Origin: Pandoraea aquatica
GTDB taxonomy: Bacteria > Pseudomonadota > Gammaproteobacteria > Burkholderiales > Burkholderiaceae
NCBI RefSeq assembly: GCF_902459565.1
Contig: NZ_CABPSN010000007.1
Location: forward strand, 186,001-250,000
Direction: 5' to 3'
Length of the DNA stretch: 64,000 nt
The notes beneath the pieces were generated by a model. The model worked only from the letters and a program-made list of their open reading frames with translations. It was not told where the DNA came from and made no database searches. This document shows positions 50,723-59,526 of the stretch, piece by piece. The first letter of the stretch is position 1; the number at the start of each line of letters is the position of its first letter. The translations under genes were made by a program, and so were the position numbers.

Positions 50723-50768
50723 CGTGAGCGGCAGCAGGTCTTTTCCTTTCAGCCTGCCACCGCTCACG
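50723..50768 (-). terminator. Imperfect long hairpin between the two ilvD genes
   Basis: CGTGAGCGGCAGCAGG (50723-50738) pairs with CCTGCCACCGCTCACG (50753-50768) at 14 of 16 positions around a pyrimidine-rich 14-base loop. It sits 19 bases past the stop of the long ilvD. No U tract on the minus strand; terminator or attenuator. Confidence 0.5.
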
Positions 50769-50786
50769 ATTCAAGCGATGACGATA

Positions 50787-52655
50787 TTAACCACGCTTGC
50801 CGAGCTTGAGCTGCGACAGATCGCGCACCGCGCCGCGATCGGCGGAGGTGGCCAGTGCGGCATAGGCTTGCAGGGCTTGCGAGACGACACGCTCGCGGCC
50901 CACCGGCTGCCATGCGTCGTCGCCACGCGCTTCCATCGCGGCACGACGGCGCGCCAGCTCTTCGTCCGACACGGCCAGATGCATCTTGCGCTGCGTGATG
51001 TCGATTTCGATCACGTCGCCGTCTTCCACTAGACCGATGGTGCCGCCCTCGGCCGCTTCAGGCGAGGCGTGGCCGATCACGAGACCCGACGAGCCGCCCG
51101 AGAAACGACCGTCCGTGAACAGGGCGCAAGTCTTGCCCAGACCCTTGGACTTCAGGTATGACGTCGGGTACAGCATTTCCTGCATGCCCGGGCCGCCCTT
51201 CGGGCCTTCGTAGCGAATCACGACCACGTCGCCGGCCTGCACCTTGTCGCCGAGAATGGCGTCCACGGCGTCGTCCTGGCTTTCGAACACGCGCGCGCGG
51301 CCGGTGAAGACCCATTGCGATTCGTCGACGCCCGCCGTCTTCACGATGCAGCCCTTGTCGGCGAGGTTGCCGTACAGCACGGCCAGACCGCCGTCCTTCG
51401 TGTAAGCGTGTTCCTTGTCGCGGATGCAACCGACTTCGCGGTTCAGGTCGAGCGACGGGTACGTCGACGACTGGCTGAAGGCGATGGTCGTGGGCACGCC
51501 ACCCGGGGCGGCGCTGTAGAACGTTTGCGCTTTATCGTTGGCGCTGTTCGTCACGTCCCACTGTGCAATGGCGTTGCCGAGCGTGCCGCTGTGGACGTTG
51601 CCGCACGACGTGTCGAGCAGGCCGCCGCGGGCGAGTTCGCCCAGAATGCCGATGATGCCGCCGGCACGGTGCACGTCTTCGATGTGGTACTTGTCGGTCG
51701 CAGGCGCGGCCTTGCACAGGCACGGCACGTTGCGCGAGATGCGGTCGATGTCGGCCATCTTGAAATCGACGCCCGCTTCCTGCGCGGCGGCGAGCAAGTG
51801 CAGCACGGTGTTGGTCGAGCCGCCCATGGCGACGTCGAGCGTCATGGCGTTTTCGAACGCGGCCTTGGTGGCGATGTTGCGCGGCAGGACCGAGGCGTCT
51901 TCTTCCTGATAGTAGCGGCGGCACAGATCGACCACGAGGCGGCCGGCCTGCTCGAACAGCCCGCGACGCCAGGCGTGCGTGGCCACGATCGTGCCGTTAC
52001 CCGGCAGGGCGAGGCCGATGGCTTCCGTCAGGCAGTTCATCGAGTTGGCGGTGAACATGCCCGAGCACGAGCCGCACGTCGGGCAGGCGCTGCGCTCGAC
52101 TTCGGCGACTTCTGCGTCGCTGATCTTCGGGTCGGCCGCCTTGATCATGGCGTCGATCAGGTCGATCTTGGCGATGACCTGGCCGTCGCCCGACTTGACC
52201 TTGCCCGCTTCCATCGGGCCGCCCGAGACGAACACGACCGGAATGTTCAGGCGCATGGCGGCCATGAGCATGCCCGGGGTGATCTTGTCGCAGTTCGAGA
52301 TGCAGACCATGGCGTCGGCGCAGTGCGCGTTGACCATGTATTCCACCGAGTCGGCGATCAGTTCGCGCGACGGCAGCGAGTACAGCATGCCGCCGTGACC
52401 CATGGCGATGCCGTCATCCACGGCGATGGTGTTGAATTCCTTGGCCACACCGCCCGCTGCCTCGATTTCCTTGGCGACGATGGCACCCAGATCGCGCAGG
52501 TGCACGTGACCCGGCACGAACTGCGTGAAGGAGTTCACCACGGCGATGATCGGCTTGCCGAAGTCGCTGTCGGTCATGCCGGTGGCGCGCCACAGGGCGC
52601 GAGCGCCGGCCATGTTGCGGCCGTGCGTGGAGGTGCGGGAACGGTAATGAGGCAT
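50787..52655 (-). CDS. ilvD: Dihydroxy-acid dehydratase, long (E. coli IlvD-like, 622-residue) type
   Basis: 622 residues from ATG 52655 ([20 protein letters not shown]), matching the E. coli-type enzyme start; a 25-codon open stretch before it is dismissed. Cluster motifs are [11 protein letters not shown] and [19 protein letters not shown], with [20 protein letters not shown] near the C terminus. The E. coli enzyme has an oxygen-sensitive 4Fe-4S cluster. The protein is clearly different from, though homologous to, the 557-residue enzyme encoded next to it. Divergent LysR gene at 52769 with a dyad between; that regulator may control this gene. Confidence 0.95.
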   Translation of the reverse strand: MPHYRSRTSTHGRNMAGARALWRATGMTDSDFGKPIIAVVNSFTQFVPGHVHLRDLGAIVAKEIEAAGGVAKEFNTIAVDDGIAMGHGGMLYSLPSRELIADSVEYMVNAHCADAMVCISNCDKITPGMLMAAMRLNIPVVFVSGGPMEAGKVKSGDGQVIAKIDLIDAMIKAADPKISDAEVAEVERSACPTCGSCSGMFTANSMNCLTEAIGLALPGNGTIVATHAWRRGLFEQAGRLVVDLCRRYYQEEDASVLPRNIATKAAFENAMTLDVAMGGSTNTVLHLLAAAQEAGVDFKMADIDRISRNVPCLCKAAPATDKYHIEDVHRAGGIIGILGELARGGLLDTSCGNVHSGTLGNAIAQWDVTNSANDKAQTFYSAAPGGVPTTIAFSQSSTYPSLDLNREVGCIRDKEHAYTKDGGLAVLYGNLADKGCIVKTAGVDESQWVFTGRARVFESQDDAVDAILGDKVQAGDVVVIRYEGPKGGPGMQEMLYPTSYLKSKGLGKTCALFTDGRFSGGSSGLVIGHASPEAAEGGTIGLVEDGDVIEIDITQRKMHLAVSDEELARRRAAMEARGDDAWQPVGRERVVSQALQAYAALATSADRGAVRDLSQLKLGKRG

Positions 52656-52725
52656 GGTCGTCTTCCGTGAAACTACAGCTTGTCTTATGGGGAGGACGTC
52701 AAGATTCGTCTTTCCTTGAATGCTT

Positions 52726-52744
52726 GTCAAATATATTATTTGAC
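52726..52744. promoter_or_regulatory. LysR-type operator between ilvD and the divergent LysR gene
   Basis: GTCAAATA (52726-52733) and TATTTGAC (52737-52744) are perfect arms around TAT, centred 34 bases before the LysR ATG and in the 113-base divergent gap. The AT-rich dyad fits a LysR recognition site. Confidence 0.6.
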
Positions 52745-52768
52745 TCGGATTGAGTCGAAAAACATATC

Positions 52769-53722
52769 ATGGACCTTCGTCAGTTTCGCTACTTCGTCGC
52801 GGTGGCCGAAGAGCGGCATTTCGGCCGCGCTGCGCAGCGGCTCTCGATGACCCAGCCACCGCTCTCGCAGCAGATCCGGGCGCTGGAGGCATCGCTGGGT
52901 GCGCCGCTGTTTGTGCGTACCAACCGCTCCGTCGAGCTGACGGCGGTGGGGCGGCAATTGTTGCCGGAAGTGCGCCGCATTCTGGCCGACGCCGACGCGC
53001 TTCCCGCCCTCGCGCAGGGGCTGGCGCATGGCGAGGTCGGCACGCTCTCGCTGGGTTTCGTCTCGACGGCGGACTACGGCATCCTGCCCCCACTGCTGCG
53101 CGAGTTCGGCGAGCGCTATCCGCGCGTGCGGCTGCAACTGCTCGAAGCGACCAGCGACGTGCAGGTCGAGGCGCTGATGGACGGGCGTATCGACGCCGGT
53201 CTCTTTATTCCGCCGGTGCCGGCGCGCTACGCCAACGAACTGTCGTATCTGCCCATCGTCCGGGAACCGCTGATGCTGGCGCTGCCGGCGGGGCGTCACA
53301 ACACGGCAGGCGACGCGCCGTCAGGCGGTAGCGACGGTCAGCCCGGCGCACCGGTGAGTCTGGCGGACTTCGCCGACGAGCCGCTCGTCATCTTCCCCCG
53401 CCGCGTGGCCCCGGCGTTCTACGACATCATCATGGGATGCTACGCCGCGCTCGGCCTGACGCCGCGTGTGGGACAGGAGGCGATTCAGATGCAGACGATC
53501 GTCAGCCTGGTGTCGGCGGGCATGGGCGTGGCGCTGGTGCCTCAGTCGCTCTGCCACTTGCGGCGCACGGGCGTGATGTACAGGGCGCTGCGCGAGACGA
53601 GTGCGCTGATCGAGACCGGACTGCTGTGGCGCACGGCCGAAGTCACGCCCGTGCTCGAGGGGTTTCTCGAGACGGCGCGCGGCGTGGCGCATACCCCGCC
53701 GGGTGCGACGCTCTCGACCTGA
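52769..53722 (+). CDS. LysR-type transcriptional regulator
   Basis: 317 residues. MDLRQFRYFVAVAEERHFGR and AAQRLSMTQPPLSQQIRALEASLG form the winged helix-turn-helix, followed by the two-lobe effector domain (LGFVSTADYGILPPLLREFG, VQVEALMDGRIDAGLF, VSAGMGVALVPQSL). This start is typical of the catechol/benzoate (CatM/BenM-like) branch of LysR proteins. It is divergent from the long ilvD. Candidate targets are that gene and itself. A short Gly/Ser/Ala-rich insert (GDAPSGGSDGQPGAPVS) at about residues 178-194 is odd for the family. Confidence 0.92.
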   Translation: MDLRQFRYFVAVAEERHFGRAAQRLSMTQPPLSQQIRALEASLGAPLFVRTNRSVELTAVGRQLLPEVRRILADADALPALAQGLAHGEVGTLSLGFVSTADYGILPPLLREFGERYPRVRLQLLEATSDVQVEALMDGRIDAGLFIPPVPARYANELSYLPIVREPLMLALPAGRHNTAGDAPSGGSDGQPGAPVSLADFADEPLVIFPRRVAPAFYDIIMGCYAALGLTPRVGQEAIQMQTIVSLVSAGMGVALVPQSLCHLRRTGVMYRALRETSALIETGLLWRTAEVTPVLEGFLETARGVAHTPPGATLST

Positions 53723-53924
53723 GCCGTCGCTCCGAGCGAACCGACCGTGGAGATGGTGCGCGCGCCTGTCGCGCCGCCGCGTGCTCGTGGTATCGTGCTG
53801 CCCATCCCGTGGCTTGCCGGTGGGCGGTTTCACCGGCCGGTACAGCCGTGGCGGCAACAGCTTTGCGAAGGCAGTCCTTCACCCCCTGGCGGAACTTTTG
53901 TTCACGAATCGATTCTTCTGATCC

Positions 53925-54815
53925 ATGCTGATTCATCCTCAATTCGACCCGGTCGCGATTCATCTCGGCCCGCTCGCTATCCGCTGGTACGGCCTGATGT
54001 ATCTGGTCGGCTTCATCCTCTTCTTGCTGGTGGGACGCCTGCGCGTGCGCCAGCCGTCCATTGCCGCACAAGGCTGGAAGGCGCAGGATCTCGACGACAT
54101 GCTGTTCTACGGTGTGCTCGGCGTGATTTTCGGCGGACGTCTGGGCTATGTGATCTTCTACAAGCTGTCGTTCTATCTGGCGAATCCGCTCGACATCTTC
54201 AAGGTGTGGGAAGGCGGCATGTCGTTCCACGGCGGCTTCCTCGGGGTGCTGGTCGCAATGTGGCTGTTCACGCGCCGTCGCGGGCACTCGCTGCTCGAAG
54301 GCACCGATCTCATCGCACCGATGATTCCGTTGGGGCTGGCTGCCGGCCGTCTGGGCAACTTCATCAACGGCGAGTTGTGGGGCCGTGTGACGTCGCCCGA
54401 TTCGCGCTTCGCGATGCTGTTCCCGCAAGCGGCCGCGGAAGATGCGCAGTGGATGTTTGCGCATCCGCAAGCGATGGCCGATCACGCGCTGGCGATGGTG
54501 TTCGCGCAGTTCCACGGACTGCCGCGTTACCCGTCGCAGTTGTTCGAATTTGCGCTCGAAGGCGTGGCGCTGTTCCTGCTGCTGTGGTTCTTTGCGCGTC
54601 GTGCGCGTCCGGTGGGCGCGGTGTCGGGCATGTTCCTCGTGGGCTACGGCGTGTTCCGCTTCCTTGCCGAATTCACGCGCGAACCGGATGCTTTCCTCGG
54701 CCTGCTGTCGTTCGGTCTGTCGATGGGGCAGTGGCTGTCGCTGCCGATGATCGTCGCGGGCGTGATCATGCTGGTGTGGTCGTATCGTCGCGGGCAGGTG
54801 GCGTCGGCGGCATGA
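53925..54815 (+). CDS. lgt: Prolipoprotein diacylglyceryl transferase
   Basis: 296 residues with about 7 membrane helices. The Lgt signature [14 protein letters not shown] is at residues 141-154, and the HGGF region with the catalytic His ([13 protein letters not shown]) precedes it. It moves diacylglyceryl from phosphatidylglycerol to the lipobox Cys of prelipoproteins in the inner membrane, including presumably the hydrolase at 12475-13320. Monocistronic, closed by a strong terminator. Confidence 0.97.
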   Translation: MLIHPQFDPVAIHLGPLAIRWYGLMYLVGFILFLLVGRLRVRQPSIAAQGWKAQDLDDMLFYGVLGVIFGGRLGYVIFYKLSFYLANPLDIFKVWEGGMSFHGGFLGVLVAMWLFTRRRGHSLLEGTDLIAPMIPLGLAAGRLGNFINGELWGRVTSPDSRFAMLFPQAAAEDAQWMFAHPQAMADHALAMVFAQFHGLPRYPSQLFEFALEGVALFLLLWFFARRARPVGAVSGMFLVGYGVFRFLAEFTREPDAFLGLLSFGLSMGQWLSLPMIVAGVIMLVWSYRRGQVASAA

Positions 54816-54863
54816 CCGCATAGCGCACTGGGCGCTCTCGCGCCACGCATCGGTCCTCAAGAT

Positions 54864-54904
54864 AAAACGGGCCGCCGGAGATCGATCCGGCGGCCCGTTT
54901 TTTT
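54864..54904 (+). terminator. Rho-independent terminator of lgt
   Basis: A perfect 16-base stem (AAAACGGGCCGCCGGA pairing with TCCGGCGGCCCGTTTT) with a 6-base loop is followed by more T residues to 54904. Confidence 0.95.
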
Positions 54905-55101
54905 CGTTCATCGATTCCGTGAAAGCCCATCGTGGCGTTGGTCGATTTCTACATGTTGCCGGTGAGGGTAATGGTTAAGCTGGGGCGTATTTCGACGAGC
55001 GGGTGCCGCCTTGGGTGGCGCGTTACGTACCAGCACTTTCGAGGCGCGATTGAGGCGTGATCGAAGCGCCGTTGAGGCCACAGGAACAGGAACCACACGC
55101 A

Positions 55102-57096
55102 ATGGGGCTGACGGGCATCGGGCAGGGTTTGAGTGTCACCGACGTATCTGCGAGCATCGGGCGGGACGTACAAGCGCAAAGCGCCGCCGCGCGGGCAGAG
55201 GCGCGTGGCGTTGACGGGCGATGGCCCGGTTTCACCCGCGCGTCGCAGGCGGGGATGGCCCATGCCGACGCCTCGCGTTGCGCGAAAGTCGCCAAACGCC
55301 GACGTTCCTGTGACGTGCGGGACACCGCGCACTTCGCAAGCGATATGAAGCGTGCGCGTGTGGCGACATCGGGTACCCATGTCGCGCCGCTTCAGCGCTT
55401 GCGCGAGATGACTCTTTCGATGAACGTTACGCGCGCAAGTGCTTCGAATGCGGTGAACTTCGCGACCGCAGCGACCTTGCCGCTGGAGGCGACGTCGGTC
55501 TTCGTACACGTCGTGCCTGAACACAGCGGCCGATGGTATCCACTGCCCGAAGCGACACAGCGCATGGGGCCGCCCTGCTGGCAATTCGATGCGAGCCTGA
55601 GCCGGTTCGCACTGGTGGTGCATAAACCACACGCGATGACAAAGCGGTTCCTCGAGCGCGTCGAAGTCGCGACGGCGGCCGGTATCGAATTGCCGCTGAA
55701 TGTTCCGCTGAACCTTCCGCTGATTCGTGAGCGCGAGTTTCGTTACGACGCAGGGCGTTTGCGGGTGGCGACGCACTGGCACGCCGAAGGCCGCGGTGTC
55801 ACGCTCTACGCGCGAGACGAGGATGTCTGTGCTTTTCCCTATCCGTCGCGTGTGCGGATCCTGTTCCGCGACGATCGCCCGGGCGTGGCAATCGTCCCGG
55901 TCGCGCTTGCGCCCATGGCGGGCGTGCCGGGCATGACGTTGTTGTTCAGTTCGCCGTTCGGCCAGTTTCTCGACGCTGACGGCAACGCGCACGCGTTGGT
56001 TCGCGTCGGTGATGCCCCCTACATTTTCGATCTGCCGGACCCGCACGATCCGCCGTCGCAAGTGATCGCACGGCAGGTGCCGCCGGACAGCAACTCCGAG
56101 CGTCTTTTCGGGTGGGCTGCGCGAATGATGAGCATCCGTGCGAAGAACGCGACGATCGTGCAGCGAGTCGATGGCCCTGGCTGGGCGAACGGACCGTTTG
56201 CCGGACACGGGAAAACGTTCAGCACGAAGTGGATTGCCGACGATCCCGGGTTCTCGACGCTATTTGCGAAGACCGGCGACGCGCTTTGCCAGCAGCTCGA
56301 TACGATGTTGCAGGTGCTGGACCGTGCTTGCGCGGACACCGTCGCGCTCTATCGGAATTTCGTCCCCGACGACGCGCAAGCCGAGGCGAACGCACGCCTT
56401 CTGATCACGTTGCATCGTGCGCAACTCACCTTGCAAAAGCCGGCACTGGCGCGTGCCATTCGACGTATGCCGGAGATGGTCGCGGTCGCGGATGTCGTCG
56501 GCAATCGGTTCAAAGGTCAGTTGGTTGGCATGACGACGGGCAAGCTCGAGGACATCCCCTTCAGCCGCATCTACGACACGCCTGTGATTTTCATTGCGCG
56601 GCACGTGGTGCAGGACGCTTTGCGAGCACCCGGCACGCACGCCGGGCGTGTCGGCGAACAGCGGCTGGCTGACGTCGTGTTTCACGAGTGTGGTCACGCA
56701 GCAGCAGCTTGGTCCGACGATCTTGTCCCGCGACGTGACGCGACGCTATCGCCGCACGCCTTTCGTGGTGCCTATTTCGTGGACAACACGCATTTGGGCA
56801 CGATCGATCTTTCGTGGTACATCGCTCGGCTGCGTCAGTCGACCCTGTCGTCGATCGCAAATCTCGCGTCTTTCAATCATCTGATGCGCACGCTGCTGCC
56901 TGCGGTTGGATCGGGGGCTGCGCGCACCGCGTTTCCCGGTCTGCTGAACGGCAACGCTCAGGTGTATTCGTACGAATATCTGGTGTCCGTGCTCGACAAG
57001 CCGCACGATACGGCGCGGCTCGATGCCGACTTCCTGCGCTTTCTCGAACAGCTTCGCGAGCAGGGACTGACGCGCCTAGGAGGTGTAGGACGATGA
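55102..57096 (+). CDS. Putative zinc-metallopeptidase-like secreted/effector protein (HECGH motif)
   Basis: 664 residues from ATG 55102 (AGGAA 9 bases upstream); a GTG at 55057 would add 15 residues. No Sec signal. The first ~110 residues are Ala/Arg/Ser-rich with a basic cluster (KVAKRRR near 53-59). A beta-rich central part follows (FVHVVPEHSGRWYPLPEATQ, SRVRILFRDDRPGVAIVPVA), then a helical part and a C-terminal domain with VVFHECGHAAAAW: His528, Glu529 and His532 form an HExxH zinc-protease motif. The third ligand is not evident. No known family recognised overall. Translationally coupled to the ankyrin-like gene by an ATGA overlap. The make-up recalls injected proteases such as NleC/NleD, but that is analogy only. 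Confidence 0.65.
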   Translation: MGLTGIGQGLSVTDVSASIGRDVQAQSAAARAEARGVDGRWPGFTRASQAGMAHADASRCAKVAKRRRSCDVRDTAHFASDMKRARVATSGTHVAPLQRLREMTLSMNVTRASASNAVNFATAATLPLEATSVFVHVVPEHSGRWYPLPEATQRMGPPCWQFDASLSRFALVVHKPHAMTKRFLERVEVATAAGIELPLNVPLNLPLIREREFRYDAGRLRVATHWHAEGRGVTLYARDEDVCAFPYPSRVRILFRDDRPGVAIVPVALAPMAGVPGMTLLFSSPFGQFLDADGNAHALVRVGDAPYIFDLPDPHDPPSQVIARQVPPDSNSERLFGWAARMMSIRAKNATIVQRVDGPGWANGPFAGHGKTFSTKWIADDPGFSTLFAKTGDALCQQLDTMLQVLDRACADTVALYRNFVPDDAQAEANARLLITLHRAQLTLQKPALARAIRRMPEMVAVADVVGNRFKGQLVGMTTGKLEDIPFSRIYDTPVIFIARHVVQDALRAPGTHAGRVGEQRLADVVFHECGHAAAAWSDDLVPRRDATLSPHAFRGAYFVDNTHLGTIDLSWYIARLRQSTLSSIANLASFNHLMRTLLPAVGSGAARTAFPGLLNGNAQVYSYEYLVSVLDKPHDTARLDADFLRFLEQLREQGLTRLGGVGR

Positions 57097-58478
57097 TGTC
57101 GATCAATCACTCCCCCCCGCCGTCGCCTGCGCAGACCGAGAGTCGTAGCGCGACGCCTGAATCGTTGTCGGAACTGGCGCGCCGTCTGGAGCAGCTGTTC
57201 GTGCGGCCGCCGCATGACTGGACGGCGCTCGATCTGCAGGGTGTCGGCGTCAAGGCAGGGACAGCGCGCGTGTTGATCCAGCATCTGGAGCGAACACCGA
57301 ATCTCGATGTCACGGCCTTCCTCGACACTATCCGTCGGACGATGAGTGTCGAGGCGGTGCTCGATGACCTGAGTCGAAGGCTGACGCCGGGTTTTATGCC
57401 GGATGAAGGCGCGGTCGGCACGTCGCCTTGCGAAGCCGGTGATGGAACGGTGATTGCCATGCTGCTCGGACAGGCCATCGCATTCAAGGACCTCGCGGTG
57501 TTGCGCAGGGAGGGCGGGGCGGGCGGCGAAGGGTTTGCGCAGGCGCTACTCGATCTTTTCATGGGGCGTACCGAGTCTTGCGTCGTCGGTCGTGCGAACG
57601 TGGCGCAAGCGCTCTCGATCGTGCTGGCGTGCGGGGCGAGCTTCGATACGCAAACGCTGGGCGGCGTGCCTCCGCTCATTTATACGTTGTGCCGTTCGGT
57701 GCCTCGCGAAGTGCTTGGGGTCCTGCTGCGGCGCGGCGCAGATCCGAACGAGGCGCTCACGCGCGATGACGTTTGCAGGCCGGCATGCGGATTCGATTAC
57801 CTGCGCGGCGGCACGGCCATGCATCACGCCATGCTCGCGGGCAACGCCGACATGGTCAAGCAGATGTACATGAGTCATGACGGGCGGCTCGATGTGCTCG
57901 TCGACGGGAAGTACGACACGATTGCGGTGGCGGGTGCTCGGGCGAATCCACTCGCCTGGCCGATCACAGGACTTGTCGAAGTCGCGAGCACCGCTTACGA
58001 CGCGTGTATCGCAGTCGAGCCCGATCCTATGCTGAAGCGAATGAATGGGGAGTTTCTCGGCGAGGTGCTGGCGACGCGGCTGCTGGAGGCGGGACGCTAT
58101 GCGACGTCGCGTGAGCTGAAAAGCTGGTCCGGCACCATGGCGAAGCTTCGCGACCTCGGATGCGATGTCGGGGCAGTGCTGCGGCGCTCGCCCCCGCATG
58201 GCGGGCCATCGTATCTGGAGCGCATCTACAGCGCGCTATGGCACTTCCACGACTACGCCAGTGAGCAACAAGTGCTGTCCGACAGGGCAACCATAGACGC
58301 GTCCGTCGACATTCGTGCGTGGCTGGAAAGTCTTTTCGGAGAAGGGGGCGACGAAGACATCGTCGAAATCGATGACACGCCGCCGCGCCACGTCATGCGA
58401 TCCACGACTGGCCCGTTGTTCGGCGATGCGCCCCAGGACGTCATGATGCATCTCGTTGTTCAGACCCCGGGCCCTTAA
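57093..58478 (+). CDS. Ankyrin-like repeat protein, partner of the HECGH protein
   Basis: 461 residues starting MMSINHSPPPSPAQ; ATG 57093 or 57096, with a strong AGGAGGT 8 bases upstream. The frame extends back to 56814 antisense-style within the previous gene and is ignored. N terminus Ser/Pro-rich. Residues ~180-300 show two or three degenerate ankyrin-type units: GVPPLIYTLCRSVPREVLGV-LLRRGADPNEAL, GTAMHHAMLAGNADMVKQMY, and a following helical pair. The C terminus is acidic (EGGDEDIVEIDDTPP). No signal peptide. Ankyrin proteins often bind host or partner proteins. The gene overlaps the upstream HECGH gene (ATGA), so the two are surely made together; it could be partner, inhibitor or co-effector. 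Confidence 0.65.
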   Translation: MMSINHSPPPSPAQTESRSATPESLSELARRLEQLFVRPPHDWTALDLQGVGVKAGTARVLIQHLERTPNLDVTAFLDTIRRTMSVEAVLDDLSRRLTPGFMPDEGAVGTSPCEAGDGTVIAMLLGQAIAFKDLAVLRREGGAGGEGFAQALLDLFMGRTESCVVGRANVAQALSIVLACGASFDTQTLGGVPPLIYTLCRSVPREVLGVLLRRGADPNEALTRDDVCRPACGFDYLRGGTAMHHAMLAGNADMVKQMYMSHDGRLDVLVDGKYDTIAVAGARANPLAWPITGLVEVASTAYDACIAVEPDPMLKRMNGEFLGEVLATRLLEAGRYATSRELKSWSGTMAKLRDLGCDVGAVLRRSPPHGGPSYLERIYSALWHFHDYASEQQVLSDRATIDASVDIRAWLESLFGEGGDEDIVEIDDTPPRHVMRSTTGPLFGDAPQDVMMHLVVQTPGP

Positions 58479-58505
58479 GCGGTCGCGTCGGGCGAGGCGC
58501 GACGC

Positions 58506-59177
58506 TCAACCCGCCTTGCGTGAGAGCGCGTGTAGCGACGCCATCAGATCCGCAAAGCGCTCGCCCTGCACGGTGACGTGGCCGCGCAGGTGCTCCGATG
58601 CGGCGTCCGCGTCGCCGGCCTCGATGGCGCGAAAAACGGCGTCGTGTTCTGAGAACGACTGATGCGGCCGGTCGCGCACGCGCAGTTGCAAGCGACGGTA
58701 CACACGCAATCGCCGATGCAGTTGCAGGGCGGTTTCCTGAAGGTACGCGTTGTGGCTCGCCTGATAGATGAGCGCATGGAAGTGCGCATTGACTTCGTAA
58801 TACGTGTCGATGTCGCGTGCTTCGGCCGCTACCCGGCTGGCTTCGTGCGTCTGCCGTAGCTCAGCCAGTTCGTCTTCGGTAATGCGGCGCGCCGCGAGCC
58901 GTCCGCACATCGATTCCAGTTCAGCCATCACCTCGAACATCTCGCACAGTCGCTGCGGGTCGATTTGCGAGACGACCGCGCCCCGGCGCGGCCGGATCTC
59001 GATCACGCCCGACGACGCCAACTGAATCAGCGCTTCACGCAACGGCGTACGCGACACACCGAACGCGGTGGCCAGCTCGACCTCGTCGAGTCGCATGCCG
59101 GGCGGGTATTCGCCCACGGCAATCTTTTCCTCGATGGCCTGTCGCAGCGCTTCCGATCGCTTCGGTTTTACGGTCAT
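58506..59177 (-). CDS. GntR-family regulator, FadR/FCD type (MatR-like)
   Basis: 223 residues. The N-terminal winged helix (PPGMRLDEVELATAFGVSRTPLREALIQLASSGVIEIRPRRGA) is a GntR HTH, and the all-helical C-terminal FCD domain carries the metal/ligand residues in EVNAHFHALIYQASHN and in EHLRGHV. FCD regulators respond to organic acids. It is divergent from a TRAP transporter and malonyl-CoA decarboxylase locus; by analogy to Rhizobium MatR it should sense malonate or malonyl-CoA. Convergent with the ankyrin-like gene, 27 bases apart. Confidence 0.9.
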   Translation of the reverse strand: MTVKPKRSEALRQAIEEKIAVGEYPPGMRLDEVELATAFGVSRTPLREALIQLASSGVIEIRPRRGAVVSQIDPQRLCEMFEVMAELESMCGRLAARRITEDELAELRQTHEASRVAAEARDIDTYYEVNAHFHALIYQASHNAYLQETALQLHRRLRVYRRLQLRVRDRPHQSFSEHDAVFRAIEAGDADAASEHLRGHVTVQGERFADLMASLHALSRKAG

Positions 59178-59526
59178 GACGCTCTCGCTCGGTCGGGTTT
59201 CGGTCCCGGGACTCGGGGTCGTATGGGGTTCATGGTTGCCAAAGTAGCGCGCGAATTCCCCGTTGCAGATCGGGGTAAACGCCAGAAGTGTATTTTTTAA
59301 CGGGTCAATTTGTATACACCATGACGGTTTAACTATACGATTTCATTCCGAGAGCGGCAACTCGCGCACTCGAAACTCAAAACAAAGCAGTCATCCGTAC
59401 ATGCAGTGCCGGCGTTTCCGGTGGTGCACCCGGTGTCAGTCTTCGGTGGTCGACGAGGCAGGCTTCGGGCGATGTCACGCACCGGACTTCGCAGGTTCAT
59501 CGCTGACAAAAGTGACAGGAGACGCC
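59178..59526. promoter_or_regulatory. 349-base divergent control region of the malonate locus
   Basis: It contains the TGTATACA palindrome at 59312-59319 (extended TTGTATACAC) and a possible -10 TATACG (59334-59339) 17 bases after TTGTAT. The rest of the gap up to the TRAP gene shows no gene-like frame. Confidence 0.5.
59311..59320. promoter_or_regulatory. Putative GntR/FCD operator
   Basis: TTGTATACAC contains a perfect 8-base palindrome and fits the T-x-G-T-x-x-A-C-x-A pattern of FCD-type GntR sites. It overlaps the possible -35 of the TRAP operon promoter, as expected for repression. Confidence 0.5.

Noticed and set aside
53643-54911. 422-codon minus-strand frame opposite lgt
   Set aside because: Shadow of lgt, and it also runs through the lgt terminator.
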